Position numbers and translations under genes: made by a program | The notes under the pieces: generated by a model | Seen by the model: only the letters and a program-made list of their open reading frames with translations | What the model was told of the DNA's origin: nothing | Databases searched by the model: none | Source: Actinomycetota bacterium | Lineage (GTDB): Bacteria > Actinomycetota > Coriobacteriia > Anaerosomatales > JAUXNU01 | Direction: 5' to 3' | Assembly (NCBI GenBank): GCA_030682655.1 | Contig: JAUXNU010000062.1 | Coordinates: 1-32,209, forward strand | DNA length: 32,209 nt | Shown here: piece by piece, positions 14,498-24,246 of the stretch | How the letters are laid out: each line of letters begins with the position of its first letter | Numbering within the stretch: position 1 is the first letter of the stretch

Positions 14498-15258
14498 GAG
14501 TCTGCCGCACGTGCCGCATTCGCTCGGATAGCGTCGCAAACGAACTGCGCCATGCCGACGTGGACCTTCTCGTAGGCTGCCGTGAAGCGCGGGTCGGCGA
14601 CGTACATCTCGCCCAGTCCCACATGCATCTCGTGGGAGCATGGGTAGAACCACTGATCGATCTGCAGCCGGTAGCGCTCGACGGCGTCCATGGCGCGTGG
14701 GTCGTCCGAGGCGACGCCTTCGTCCATGAGCGCGGCGATCGATAGTCCGATCTCCTCGGATTCGTCCTTGAAGCGCTTCCAGTCCTCCTTGGTGTAGCGG
14801 GCCGTGCGCTTGGCGGACTCCTTGTACGCGTCTGTCTCGCCCCAGCGCTCCCGGACTTCGTCCTCATACTTGGCGGGATCGAACTCGCCGAACGCCTCGA
14901 ACATGTCTTCCTTGGCCATGGTGACTCCCTTCTGCGCGCTTGCGATTGCGGCGTCGACCGCGTCGATCATGTGCGCGAGTTGCGCGGACTTGCCTTCAAG
15001 CATCCGGCGCTGCATGCGCAGCGCATCGAGGCGATCGAAGGCGGGATCGCCCGTGATTCGGCCGATCTCGGGAAGCCCGAAGCCGAGCTCACGGAAGAAC
15101 ATGATCTGCTGCAGCAGGGCCAGATCGTCGTTTTCGTAGAGCCGGTATCCGGCGTCGGAGCGCCCCGTTGGCCTGAGCAGGCCGATCTCGTCATAGTGAT
15201 GCAGCGTCCTGACGCTGATCCCCGCGACGCGCGCGACCTCTCCGACTGTCATGCCCAT
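14494..15258 (-). CDS. MerR-family regulator, TipA/Mta-like
   Basis: A 254-residue regulator. The start at 15258 (MGMTVGEVAR) has GGAGGT 7 bases upstream. Residues 1-70 are the MerR winged helix (VARVAGISVRTLHHYDEIGLLRP, RSDAGYRLYENDDL), followed by a dimerisation coiled coil at about 75-115. The C-terminal 130 residues (FDPAKYEDEVRERWGETDAY...) match the TipAS antibiotic-recognition domain of TipA, Mta and SkgA. Such proteins bind drug-like ligands and activate efflux or their own genes. Its own promoter has the 19-bp spacer and dyad typical of MerR control, so self-activation is likely. No efflux gene is adjacent. Confidence 0.92.
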
Positions 15259-15278
15259 CCTTCTCACCTCCAGCAAGC

Positions 15279-15309
15279 ACGATAGACCCTCACGTTACGT
15301 TAGGGTCAA
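15279..15309 (-). promoter_or_regulatory. MerR-type promoter and operator of the regulator gene
   Basis: On the reverse strand -35 TTGACC (15304-15309) and -10 TATCGT (15279-15284) are separated by 19 bases. The near-perfect dyad with GACCCT/AGGGTC arms and ACGT repeats at 15285-15307 fills this spacer. This overlong spacer with a central operator is the standard target of MerR activators, which untwist it. The -10 ends 20 bases before the start codon. Confidence 0.85.
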
Positions 15310-15426
15310 TACCCGGTTTGAGAGGTTCGTGTCATGTGTTGGCCGTGGCGTTGGGAGCAGGCCAAACTGCAGTAGCCAAGTGCTATGCTCGTCCGCATAG
15401 CGGTTACGTGTGAGGGAGGGCAGTCC

Positions 15427-17028
15427 GTGCGCATCGCGTTGGCCCAGATCAATCCGACCGTCGGAGACATCGGCGGCAACGTCGCCAAGATCATCGGGGC
15501 GGTGTCGCGCGCGGCGGAGGAGGGTGCAGGCTTCCTGCTCCTCCCCGAGCTCGCCATCACCGGCTACCCGCCCGAGGACCTGCTGTCCAAGCCCCATTTC
15601 GTCGAGGCCAACCTCGATGCGCTCGAGCAGGTCTCGGCTGCCTGCGGCAACGCCACGATCGTCGGCTTCGTGAACCGGGTCGGGGACACTCTCTACAACG
15701 CCGCCGCACTGTGTGGCAACCACCGGGTGCTGCAGGTCTATCACAAGCGTCGGCTGCCCAACTACGGCGTCTTCGACGAGCACCGGTACTTCGCTCCTGG
15801 CGATGAGGTCGGGCTCATCGAGCTGGGCGGAACCATGTTCGCCAACACGATCTGTGAGGACATCTGGACTCCCGAGATAGTCGCCGAGGCCGTTGCTGAA
15901 GGCGCGAGCGTGCTCCTCAACATCTCGGCCTCTCCGTACCACGCCGGCAAGGGCGACGAGCGCGAAGAGATGCTCCGCACCCGTGCCCGCGAGAGCGGCA
16001 CCTGGCTCGCCTACTGCAACATGGTCGGCGGCCAGGACGAACTCGTCTTCGACGGCCGTTCGGTCGTCATCTCGCCATCTGGTGACGTCATCGCGCGCGG
16101 CGCGACCTTCGCCGAGGACTTCTTCTCCGTCGACTTCACTCCAGGCGCCAAGCTGGGCGCCGCATTCCACACGGCTCCGGTCCCCGAACCTGCCGAGGAG
16201 ATCTACCAGGCAGTCGTCACAGGCCTGCGCGACTACGTGACCAAGAACGGCTTCTCCGACGTCGTCCTGGGCCTGTCGGGCGGTATCGACTCGGCGCTCA
16301 CGACCGCAATCGCCGCCGATGCGCTGGGGCCGGAGCACGTCCATGGTGTGATGATGCCGTCGCGGTACTCCTCGGCGGGTAGTGTCGATGACTCGAAGGC
16401 GCTCGGGGACAACCTCGGCATCGAGGTCATGGAGCTGCCGATCGAAGGGCCGTTCGGCGCATTCGAGGAGACGCTTGCGCCGGTGTTCGCCGGGCGCGAG
16501 CCCGACGTGACCGAGGAGAACCTGCAGTCGCGTGTTCGCGGGACGCTGCTGATGGCGTTGTCGAACAAGTTCGGTTGGCTTGTGCTCGCGACCGGCAACA
16601 AGAGCGAGCTTTCGGTCGGCTACTCGACGCTGTATGGCGATATGGTAGGCGGTTTCGCGCCTCTGAAGGACCTGCTCAAGACCCGCGTGTACGAACTTGC
16701 TCGTTGGCGCGACCGGGGCGGCGAAGTCATTCCTGCAGCGATCATCGACAAGGCTCCAAGCGCCGAACTCCGACCGGATCAGATCGATCAGGACTCGCTG
16801 CCACCCTACGACGTTCTCGACGCCGTTCTCGCTCTCTATGTAGAGCAGGACCGCTCGGTCGACCGGATCGTCGCCGATGGTCACGACCGGGCCACCGTCG
16901 AGCGCGTGGTCCGAATGGTCGACTCGGCGGAGTACAAGCGCCGCCAGGGGCCGATGGGCGTCAAGATCACGACGAAAGCCTTCGGCAAAGACCGCCGCGT
17001 TCCTGTCACGAATGGTTTCCGCGGATAG
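15427..17028 (+). CDS. nadE: Glutamine-dependent NAD+ synthetase
   Basis: Makes NAD+ from deamido-NAD+, ATP and glutamine. The protein is 533 residues from GTG 15427, with GGGAGGG 6 bases upstream; an earlier ATG at 15385 lacks such a site. The N-terminal nitrilase-type glutaminase has the Glu41/Lys107/Cys143 triad (LLPELAITGYPP, VYHKRRLPNYG, NTICEDIW). The C-terminal synthetase has the PP-loop LGLSGGIDSAL (284-289) and ATGNKSELSVGYSTLYGD. Both domains are complete. It is followed 8 bases later by an acetyltransferase gene, probably in one transcript. Confidence 0.97.
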   Translation: MRIALAQINPTVGDIGGNVAKIIGAVSRAAEEGAGFLLLPELAITGYPPEDLLSKPHFVEANLDALEQVSAACGNATIVGFVNRVGDTLYNAAALCGNHRVLQVYHKRRLPNYGVFDEHRYFAPGDEVGLIELGGTMFANTICEDIWTPEIVAEAVAEGASVLLNISASPYHAGKGDEREEMLRTRARESGTWLAYCNMVGGQDELVFDGRSVVISPSGDVIARGATFAEDFFSVDFTPGAKLGAAFHTAPVPEPAEEIYQAVVTGLRDYVTKNGFSDVVLGLSGGIDSALTTAIAADALGPEHVHGVMMPSRYSSAGSVDDSKALGDNLGIEVMELPIEGPFGAFEETLAPVFAGREPDVTEENLQSRVRGTLLMALSNKFGWLVLATGNKSELSVGYSTLYGDMVGGFAPLKDLLKTRVYELARWRDRGGEVIPAAIIDKAPSAELRPDQIDQDSLPPYDVLDAVLALYVEQDRSVDRIVADGHDRATVERVVRMVDSAEYKRRQGPMGVKITTKAFGKDRRVPVTNGFRG

Positions 17029-17036
17029 GGGGGTAC

Positions 17037-17486
17037 ATGGAGCCGTTCGATCTGCGCTATGTCGCTCCGGGTACGCCGGAGTACGAGCAGGCCAAGGGGA
17101 TTCGCTACGAATGCCTGTATGGCGAATGGGGGCTTCCAGAAACACTCGTCGAGGACACCGACGGTCGCACATACGTTCACCTCGCTGCGGTCATCGACGA
17201 GCATGTCGTGGGCTACGCCCGGTTGCACCTTCAGGGCGGCGACAGCAAGCTCTTCCAGGTGTGCGTCACCGAGCGCTGGCGTGGCCACGGTATCGCACGG
17301 GCGCTCGTGCTGGAGCTCATCGGGCTGGCGCGCCGCCAGGGCCGCCGCCAGGTCTATCTGGACGCGCGCACACATGTCATCGGCATGTACGAGAAGCTCG
17401 GGTTTGCCGTTGAGGGAGATGAGTTCCTGTCTCCGCGCACCGGCACGCCGCACCGCGTCATGCGGCTGCTTATCAACCCTGCGTAG
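17037..17486 (+). CDS. GNAT-family N-acetyltransferase
   Basis: A 149-residue single-domain acetyltransferase. ATG 17037 follows a GGGGGG stretch 8 bases after the nadE stop. The acetyl-CoA binding motif A is FQVCVTERWRGHGIARALVLELIGLARRQG (residues about 77-106, with the R/Q-x-x-G-x-G/A pattern as RGHGIA), followed by VYLDARTHVIGMYEKLGFAVEGDEF. The overall arrangement resembles ElaA-like GNATs. The acceptor is not predictable. A hairpin follows the stop. Confidence 0.88.
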   Translation: MEPFDLRYVAPGTPEYEQAKGIRYECLYGEWGLPETLVEDTDGRTYVHLAAVIDEHVVGYARLHLQGGDSKLFQVCVTERWRGHGIARALVLELIGLARRQGRRQVYLDARTHVIGMYEKLGFAVEGDEFLSPRTGTPHRVMRLLINPA

Positions 17487-17519
17487 CCCGCCTCGGTCCG
17501 GACGAGCCGTCCAGGCGGG
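17487..17519 (+). terminator. Hairpin after the nadE-GNAT unit
   Basis: CCCGCCT (17487-17493) pairs with AGGCGGG (17513-17519) and an inner GGACG/CGTCC stem extends it. It begins at the base after the GNAT stop. No clear T-run follows. Confidence 0.5.
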
Positions 17520-17629
17520 TAGAAAAGCGTCGACCGTTGCACTACCCTGGTCATGCGCTCAAGAGGGTTCGGGTGCGCGCCGCGCGCCCGTGAGGAGTCA
17601 GCAGTCCCGAGTCTTTGGAGGGGTATAAG

Positions 17630-18568
17630 ATGCCGACCATTATCCGTGACCAGGTTCGTGTTCCTGCCGATGTACCGGCAGAAGCGCGGGAGACCTACAT
17701 CGACAACTACATGGCCGCCACGCGCGGCACCGGTCGTCTCATGCTGTTTGCGTGCGACCAGAAGATCGAGCACATGAATGACGACTTCCACGGCGAGGGA
17801 ATAGCTGCCGAGGACTCCGATCCCGAGCACCTGTTCCGCATCGGCTCGCAGGGCGTTTGCGGCATCCTTGCCGGACAGCGCGGCCTCATCGCCCAGTATG
17901 CCGCGGACTACCCGGACATCAACTACCTCGTGAAGATGAACAGCAAGACCCATCTCGTGAAGACCAAGCAGGAAGATCCCTACAGCCCGCAGCTCTACGA
18001 CATCCAGGCCGCGTTCGACCTCGCCAACAATGGCGTGAACGTTGTCGGCGTCGGCTACACGATCTACCTGGGCTCCGAGTACGAGTCGCAGATGATGATC
18101 GAGGCTGGCCAGCTCATCGCCGAGGCGCACGCCGCAGGCATGATCGTTGTCTTGTGGCTGTACCCGCGTGGCACGGCTGTCGAGAACGAGAAGGACGCGC
18201 ACCTCATCGCCGGCGCCGCCGGCGTGGGGCTCTGCCTCGGCTCGGACTTCGTGAAGGTCAACCCGCCCAAGGGCGACGACTCCGGTTCCTCGGCGGAGAA
18301 GCTCAAGGAGGCCTCCTCGGCTTGTGGGCGTACCGGTCTCGTGTGCGCCGGTGGCTCGACCGTCGACGCGAGGACCTTCCTCACGCAGCTCTGGGAGCAG
18401 ATTCACGTGGGTGGCGCCAGCGGGAACGCCACGGGTCGCAACATCCACCAGCGCGAGCTGGGCGAGGCCGTGCGTCTGACCAAGGCGATCAGCGCGATCA
18501 CCCTGGCAGACTACGACGCCGACCGGGCGCTCGCGGTCTTTGAGGGCACGCAGGACTTCACCGTCTAG
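17630..18568 (+). CDS. Class I fructose-bisphosphate aldolase, archaeal (DhnA/FbaB) type
   Basis: Splits fructose 1,6-bisphosphate in glycolysis, or runs in reverse. The protein is 312 residues from ATG 17630 (GGAGGGG 7 bases upstream). Features of the DeoC/LacD-like class I family are LMLFACDQKIEHMN near the N-terminus, the Schiff-base lysine in GSDFVKVNPPKG, and VCAGGSTVDA plus GGASGNATGRNIHQR for phosphate binding. It has no class II zinc motif. A T-less hairpin follows. With the phosphofructokinase 2 kb downstream it gives two adjacent glycolytic steps in this neighbourhood. The substrate could be a related sugar phosphate. Confidence 0.85.
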   Translation: MPTIIRDQVRVPADVPAEARETYIDNYMAATRGTGRLMLFACDQKIEHMNDDFHGEGIAAEDSDPEHLFRIGSQGVCGILAGQRGLIAQYAADYPDINYLVKMNSKTHLVKTKQEDPYSPQLYDIQAAFDLANNGVNVVGVGYTIYLGSEYESQMMIEAGQLIAEAHAAGMIVVLWLYPRGTAVENEKDAHLIAGAAGVGLCLGSDFVKVNPPKGDDSGSSAEKLKEASSACGRTGLVCAGGSTVDARTFLTQLWEQIHVGGASGNATGRNIHQRELGEAVRLTKAISAITLADYDADRALAVFEGTQDFTV

Positions 18569-18620
18569 GAGTCGTCGCCCGGTTGCGGCGGCGACGGCGG
18601 TTCACGTACACGCCAGAATG

Positions 18621-18656
18621 CGCGGCACCGCCCCGGACATCCCGGGCGGTGCCGCG
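18621..18656 (+). terminator. Strong GC hairpin between aldolase and accD
   Basis: A perfect 13-bp stem, CGCGGCACCGCCC (18621-18633) with its complement at 18644-18656, closes a 10-base loop about 50 bases after the aldolase stop. It is followed by ATATGCTATA, which may double as the -10 of accD. Confidence 0.6.
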
Positions 18657-18696
18657 ATATGCTATACGGACGCATGTACCGAATGGATTGGGTGAC

Positions 18697-19575
18697 ATGT
18701 CGATCGCTGACTGGTTCAAGGCGCGAGAGGACCGCAAGTACACCGCCACCACGGGCCAGAAGACCGACGTGCCCGAAGGCGTGTGGACGAAGTGCACCGC
18801 ATGCAAGCACATCATCTACGAGGGTGAACTGACCGAGAACCTTCGTGTGTGCCGACACTGCGGCCACCATTTCGAGCTCACCGCCGCTCAGCGGGTGGTG
18901 ATGCTCGCCGATGAGGGCACGTTCGTGGAGTTCGATGCTGGCGTGACCTCTCTCGACCCGCTCGGCTTCGACGCGGTCAAGCCGTACACCCAAAGCATTT
19001 CCGTCGCCAAGGAGAAGACCGGCCTTGCTGAGGCGTTCGTCGTTGGCCGCGCACAGATGGGTGGGCACGCTGTCATCCTGGGCGCCATGGACTTCCGCTT
19101 CATCGCGGCGTCGATGGGTTCCGCGGTGGGCGAGAAGGTCGCGCGTGCGTTTGAGACCGCTTTGGCCGAGCGCCGCGCCGTGGTCATCACGGTTGCGTCG
19201 GGGGGTGCCCGCATGCAAGAGGGCATGCTCTCTCTCATGCAGATGGCAAAGACGAGCGCCGCCGCCGCGCGCCTCGCGGACGCGGGTCTGCCCTACGTCA
19301 CGATCCTGACGCATCCCACCATGGGCGGCGTCACTGCGAGCTTCGCCGTCCTGGCCGACGTCATTCTGGCCGAGCCGGGCGCGCTCATCGGGTTCGCCGG
19401 CGAGCGCGTCATCGAGCAGACCATCCGGCAAAGGTTGCCGAAGGGCTTCCGCTCCTCGGAATTCATGCGTGAACATGGCATGGTCGACGATGTCGTGCCG
19501 AGAACAGAGCTTACCGACCGAGTGGGCCTGGTGCTCGAGTACCTGACGTCCCGCTCCGGTGGTGAGGTCGCATGA
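18697..19575 (+). CDS. accD: Acetyl-CoA carboxylase carboxyltransferase subunit beta
   Basis: With AccA it moves the carboxyl group from biotin carboxyl carrier protein to acetyl-CoA, giving malonyl-CoA for fatty-acid synthesis. The protein is 292 residues from ATG 18697. The N-terminal zinc ribbon has four cysteines (CTACKH...CRHCGHH, residues about 30-52). The crotonase-like core has SGGARMQEGMLSLMQMAKT and HPTMGGVTASFA. The start is supported by the family N-terminus (SIADWFKAR). It overlaps accA by 4 bases (ATGA). The accB, accC and fab genes are not in view. Confidence 0.96.
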   Translation: MSIADWFKAREDRKYTATTGQKTDVPEGVWTKCTACKHIIYEGELTENLRVCRHCGHHFELTAAQRVVMLADEGTFVEFDAGVTSLDPLGFDAVKPYTQSISVAKEKTGLAEAFVVGRAQMGGHAVILGAMDFRFIAASMGSAVGEKVARAFETALAERRAVVITVASGGARMQEGMLSLMQMAKTSAAAARLADAGLPYVTILTHPTMGGVTASFAVLADVILAEPGALIGFAGERVIEQTIRQRLPKGFRSSEFMREHGMVDDVVPRTELTDRVGLVLEYLTSRSGGEVA

Positions 19576-20537
19576 GTCACTTCGTGATGGAGTTCGAGCG
19601 GCCGCTCGCAGAACTCAGGGAGAAGCTCGCCGAGCTCAAGCGGATGGATCTGGCGTCTCAACCGGACCTTGCCGCCGAGATTGCGACGCTGGAAGAGCAG
19701 CTTGAGCGACTCCGCATCGAGACCTACGAAAACCTCACCCCGTGGGAGCGGGTGCAGATCAGCCGGCACCCGGAACGGCCCAAGATGCAGGACTATCTGC
19801 CGGCGCTGTTCACCGACGTCATCGAGTTGCACGGCGACAGGCTGTACGGCGACGACGAGGCGATCTTCGCCGGGCTGGCGACGATCGATGGACGGCGTTG
19901 CGTTGTCCTTGGCCACAGGAAGGGCAAGACGACCAAGGAGAACATCCGGCGCAACTTCGGCAGTCCGCATCCCGAGGGCTATCGCAAGGCGATGCGCGCG
20001 ATGCGCCTGGCCGACAAGTTCGGGCTGCCGATCGTGAGCTTCATCGACACGCAAGGCGCATTTCCCGGCATCGAAGCCGAGGAGCGCGGCGTGGCATGGG
20101 CCATCGCGGAGTCACTCGCGCTTCTTTCGGGCTTGCGGGTGCCGGTCGTTGTCGTAGGAATCGGCGAGGGCGGCTCCGGCGGGGCGCTCGCCATCGGTTT
20201 TGGCGATCGGCTCATCATGCTGGAGAACGCGTACTACTCGGTCATCACGCCGGAAGCGTGCGGGTCGATCCTCTTCAAGGACTCGGCACATGCGCCGCAG
20301 GCAGCCGAGTGTTTGAAGATGACCGCTGAGGATCTCCTTGGCTTCGGTATTGTCGACGAGATCGTTCCGGAGCCGCTTGGAGGAGCACACACGGACGCCG
20401 CCGCCGTCATGGCCGATGTGCACGGTCGCGTGTCGTCGGCACTCGAGACGCTGTGCTCCCGTGATTCGGGCGAATTGGTCGAGGCGCGGTACCGAAGGCT
20501 GCGTTCGATCGGCGTTTGGGACGAGGGTACCGGGTAG
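19572..20537 (+). CDS. accA: Acetyl-CoA carboxylase carboxyltransferase subunit alpha
   Basis: Partner of AccD in the carboxyltransferase heterotetramer. The protein is 321 residues, normal length. After an N-terminal helical region (to about residue 55) come TPWERVQISRHPERP and the core with FGSPHPEGYRKAMRAMRLADKF, SFIDTQGAFPGIEAEERG and VGIGEGGSGGALAIGFGD, which bind carboxybiotin. ATG 19572 overlaps the accD stop, so the two subunits are translationally coupled. A phosphofructokinase gene follows 43 bases later on the same strand. Confidence 0.96.
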   Translation: MSHFVMEFERPLAELREKLAELKRMDLASQPDLAAEIATLEEQLERLRIETYENLTPWERVQISRHPERPKMQDYLPALFTDVIELHGDRLYGDDEAIFAGLATIDGRRCVVLGHRKGKTTKENIRRNFGSPHPEGYRKAMRAMRLADKFGLPIVSFIDTQGAFPGIEAEERGVAWAIAESLALLSGLRVPVVVVGIGEGGSGGALAIGFGDRLIMLENAYYSVITPEACGSILFKDSAHAPQAAECLKMTAEDLLGFGIVDEIVPEPLGGAHTDAAAVMADVHGRVSSALETLCSRDSGELVEARYRRLRSIGVWDEGTG

Positions 20538-20580
20538 GTAAAGGACACACGCTGCAACGTCATCCGAGGGGGTGTTTCGC

Positions 20581-21819
<1,239 letters not shown>

Positions 21820-21838
21820 CCGAGTGTCGGGAGATGGC

Positions 21839-23650
21839 GTGACGTACGGGTACGCCGGAAAGCTGCTCTACGTCGACCTGGCGGCGCGCACCACGCGCGT
21901 CGAGCCCCTTGCCGAGGAGATGGCACGCCAGTTCATCGGCGGCCGTGGCCTGGGGGCGCGGTTGCTCTGGGATCTCATGCCCCCGGGCACCGACCCGCTC
22001 GCGCCGGAGGCGCCCCTCATCTTCGCGACAGGCCCGCTGACCGGCACGAAGGCGCCGACCTCCGGGCGCTTCTCGCTCACCGGCCGCTCGCCGCTGACCG
22101 GGACGATTCTCGACACCAACTGCGGAGGTGCGTTCGGAGTGCGGCTCAAGGCCGCCGGCTTCGACGCGCTTGTCGTGACCGGTCGTGCCGAGGAGCCCAC
22201 GGTGGTGCGCATCGACTCCGGTGGTGTCGCGTTCGAGACCGCCGGTGAGCTGTGGGGCGCGGGAGTCGCCGCGTCCACGACAGCTCTCATCGGCGACACG
22301 CGTGCCACGAGCGTGGCACTCATCGGAGCAGCGGGAGAGAATCTCGTGAAGCTCGCCACCATCATGGTGGACGGCAAGCGTGCGCTCGGCCGTGGTGGCA
22401 TGGGCGCCGTCATGGGTTCGAAGAACCTGAAGGCGATCGTGGCGAGCGGAGAGGGACGACCTGCGGTCGCACGCCCCGACGACCTCGACTTCTTCCTCTA
22501 CGAGGTCAACAAGACACTGTCGGCCAACCCGGTCACGAGCCGTGCGCTTCCGGCGTTCGGGACCGCGATGCTTGTGGGTGTCCTTGGCAAGCGCGGGCTG
22601 ATGCCGGCGGACAACTTCCGCGCCGCTGCGGGCGAGATGGCCGAGTCGCTTTCCGGCGAGCGACTTGCCGAGGAGTTCCTGGTGCGCCGGAGCGGCTGCT
22701 GGGGCTGTCCCATCCAGTGCGGCCGGCAGACGAAGACCGCGCATGGCGAAGGCCACGGCCCGGAGTATGAGACGATCTGGGCGCTCGGCGCGAACCTGGG
22801 CATCGGCGACTTGGAGACGGTGGTCGAGCTCAACTACCTATGCAACGAGCTCGGGCTCGACACGATCTCGACCGGCGGGACGGTCGCGTGCGCGATCGAG
22901 CTCGCCGAGGCAGGCGCCGCCCCGGGTCCTACGCGAGGCGACGGAGCAGCGGTCGAGGCGGCGATTCGCGCGCTGTCTGCCCGCGACGGCGATCTCGGCG
23001 AGCAGATGGCCGAAGGCAGCAGGGCGCTCGCGGTCGCGCACGGGATGCCCGACGCCGCGATGCAGGTGAAGGGGCTCGAACTGCCCGCCTACGATCCTCG
23101 CGGGATGCAGGGGCAGGGCCTCGGCTACGCCACGAGCAACCGCGGCGGGTGCCATCTGCGCGGCAACATGGTCGGGTTCGAAGTACTTGGCACGCCCAAG
23201 CTGGTCGATCGCGACGCCGTGGGTGGCAAGGCGGGGCTGCTGATCGTCGCGCAGCACCTTGGCGCGGTGCTCGACTCTCTGTCGCTGTGCAAGTTCTCGA
23301 GCTTTGCGCTCTCCGAGGAGCACTACGCGCGGCTGCTGACCGCCGTGACCGGCATCGAGGTGGGCGGACAGGATCTGCTGCGGGCGGGGGAGCGCATCTG
23401 GAATCTCGAGCGCGCCTTCAATCTGCGAGAGGGCATCACCGCTGCCGACGACAGGCTGCCTGCGAGGCTGCTTGAAGACCCGAACGCGGCGGGTGAGGTC
23501 GTCGATCTCGTGCCGATGCTTGCGGAGTACTATCGGTTCAGAGGTTGGGACGAATCCGGCGTACCGACTTCTCGCAAGCTCGCGCAACTCGACCTGGAGT
23601 GGACGGTCGAAAGCGACTCTGCGGGTCCGACAGCCGGTCAGGAGGCCTGA
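21839..23650 (+). CDS. Tungsten-type aldehyde ferredoxin oxidoreductase
   Basis: Oxidises aldehydes to acids (or the reverse) with ferredoxin, using a tungstopterin and a 4Fe-4S cluster. The protein is 603 residues from GTG 21839, which has GGGAG 5 bases upstream. N-terminal pterin-binding features are FIGGRGLGARLLWDLMPPGTDPL and FSLTGRSPLTGTILDTNCGGAFG. Cluster cysteines are Cys287, Cys290 and Cys294 (SGCWGCPIQCGR), with the fourth at Cys484 (LSLCKFSSF). The specific substrate is unknown; the family includes general, formaldehyde, glyceraldehyde-3-phosphate and benzoyl-CoA-related members. It overlaps a class II aldolase gene, which could supply the aldehyde. No MoaD-like or electron-transfer subunit is adjacent. 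Confidence 0.93.
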   Translation: MTYGYAGKLLYVDLAARTTRVEPLAEEMARQFIGGRGLGARLLWDLMPPGTDPLAPEAPLIFATGPLTGTKAPTSGRFSLTGRSPLTGTILDTNCGGAFGVRLKAAGFDALVVTGRAEEPTVVRIDSGGVAFETAGELWGAGVAASTTALIGDTRATSVALIGAAGENLVKLATIMVDGKRALGRGGMGAVMGSKNLKAIVASGEGRPAVARPDDLDFFLYEVNKTLSANPVTSRALPAFGTAMLVGVLGKRGLMPADNFRAAAGEMAESLSGERLAEEFLVRRSGCWGCPIQCGRQTKTAHGEGHGPEYETIWALGANLGIGDLETVVELNYLCNELGLDTISTGGTVACAIELAEAGAAPGPTRGDGAAVEAAIRALSARDGDLGEQMAEGSRALAVAHGMPDAAMQVKGLELPAYDPRGMQGQGLGYATSNRGGCHLRGNMVGFEVLGTPKLVDRDAVGGKAGLLIVAQHLGAVLDSLSLCKFSSFALSEEHYARLLTAVTGIEVGGQDLLRAGERIWNLERAFNLREGITAADDRLPARLLEDPNAAGEVVDLVPMLAEYYRFRGWDESGVPTSRKLAQLDLEWTVESDSAGPTAGQEA

Positions 23651-24246
23651 TGTACGAGGATTTCGAACGCGTGGGGCGCGACCTGTTCCTGTCGGGCGCG
23701 ATATCGAGTCACGGTGGCAACATGTCCGTGCGCGTCGGGGACCGGATGATGATCACCCGGCGGGGTTCGATGCTCGGGCGTCTGCAGCCGGCCGACATCA
23801 TAGAGACTGCGCTCGACCACGACGATTCCGAGGTTGCCCTCGCATCCACCGAGATCGTCGTGCACCGCGCCATCTACGCCAAGACGAACGCACTTGCGAT
23901 CGTGCACGCGCATCCCGCCCACACGATCATGCGATCGCTGGTCGACGACGAGATCGTCCCGATCGATTCCGAGGCGAGCTACCTGCTGCACAAGGTGCCG
24001 GTGTACGCGCTCTCGCTCACGGCGGGATCGAGCGAGGTGGCCGAGGTAGTCTCCGATGCGCTCGTCGACTACAAGTGCGTCCTGCTCCGTGGGCACGGCC
24101 CGTTCGCCATCGGCACGGTGCTCGAGGAGGCGTTCCAGTGGGTAAGCTGTCTGGAGGTAGCCTGCAAGATCCTGAACCTGCGGGACTCGCTCGGCCTTCC
24201 GGTCAAGGAATACCGCGAGCACGGTGAGGAGTACGGGAAGTGGTAG
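23650..24246 (+). CDS. Class II aldolase/adducin-family protein (FucA/AraD-like)
   Basis: A 198-residue zinc enzyme of the family that includes fuculose-1-phosphate aldolase, ribulose-5-phosphate epimerase and related decarboxylases. ATG 23650 has AGGAGG 4 bases upstream and overlaps the AOR stop (TGATG). Zinc-binding histidines are visible in AIVHAHPAHT and in LLRGHGPF; the N-terminal SHGGNMSVRVGDRMMITRRG is the phosphate loop, and Glu in STEIVVHR is the likely catalytic acid. Its coupling to AOR suggests it makes or removes a short aldehyde that AOR uses. Substrate not predictable. Confidence 0.9.
   Translation: MYEDFERVGRDLFLSGAISSHGGNMSVRVGDRMMITRRGSMLGRLQPADIIETALDHDDSEVALASTEIVVHRAIYAKTNALAIVHAHPAHTIMRSLVDDEIVPIDSEASYLLHKVPVYALSLTAGSSEVAEVVSDALVDYKCVLLRGHGPFAIGTVLEEAFQWVSCLEVACKILNLRDSLGLPVKEYREHGEEYGKW

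Noticed and set aside
15295-17172. 625-codon reverse frame opposite nadE
   Set aside because: It is antisense to a complete NAD synthetase and covers the divergent MerR promoter region; no motifs.
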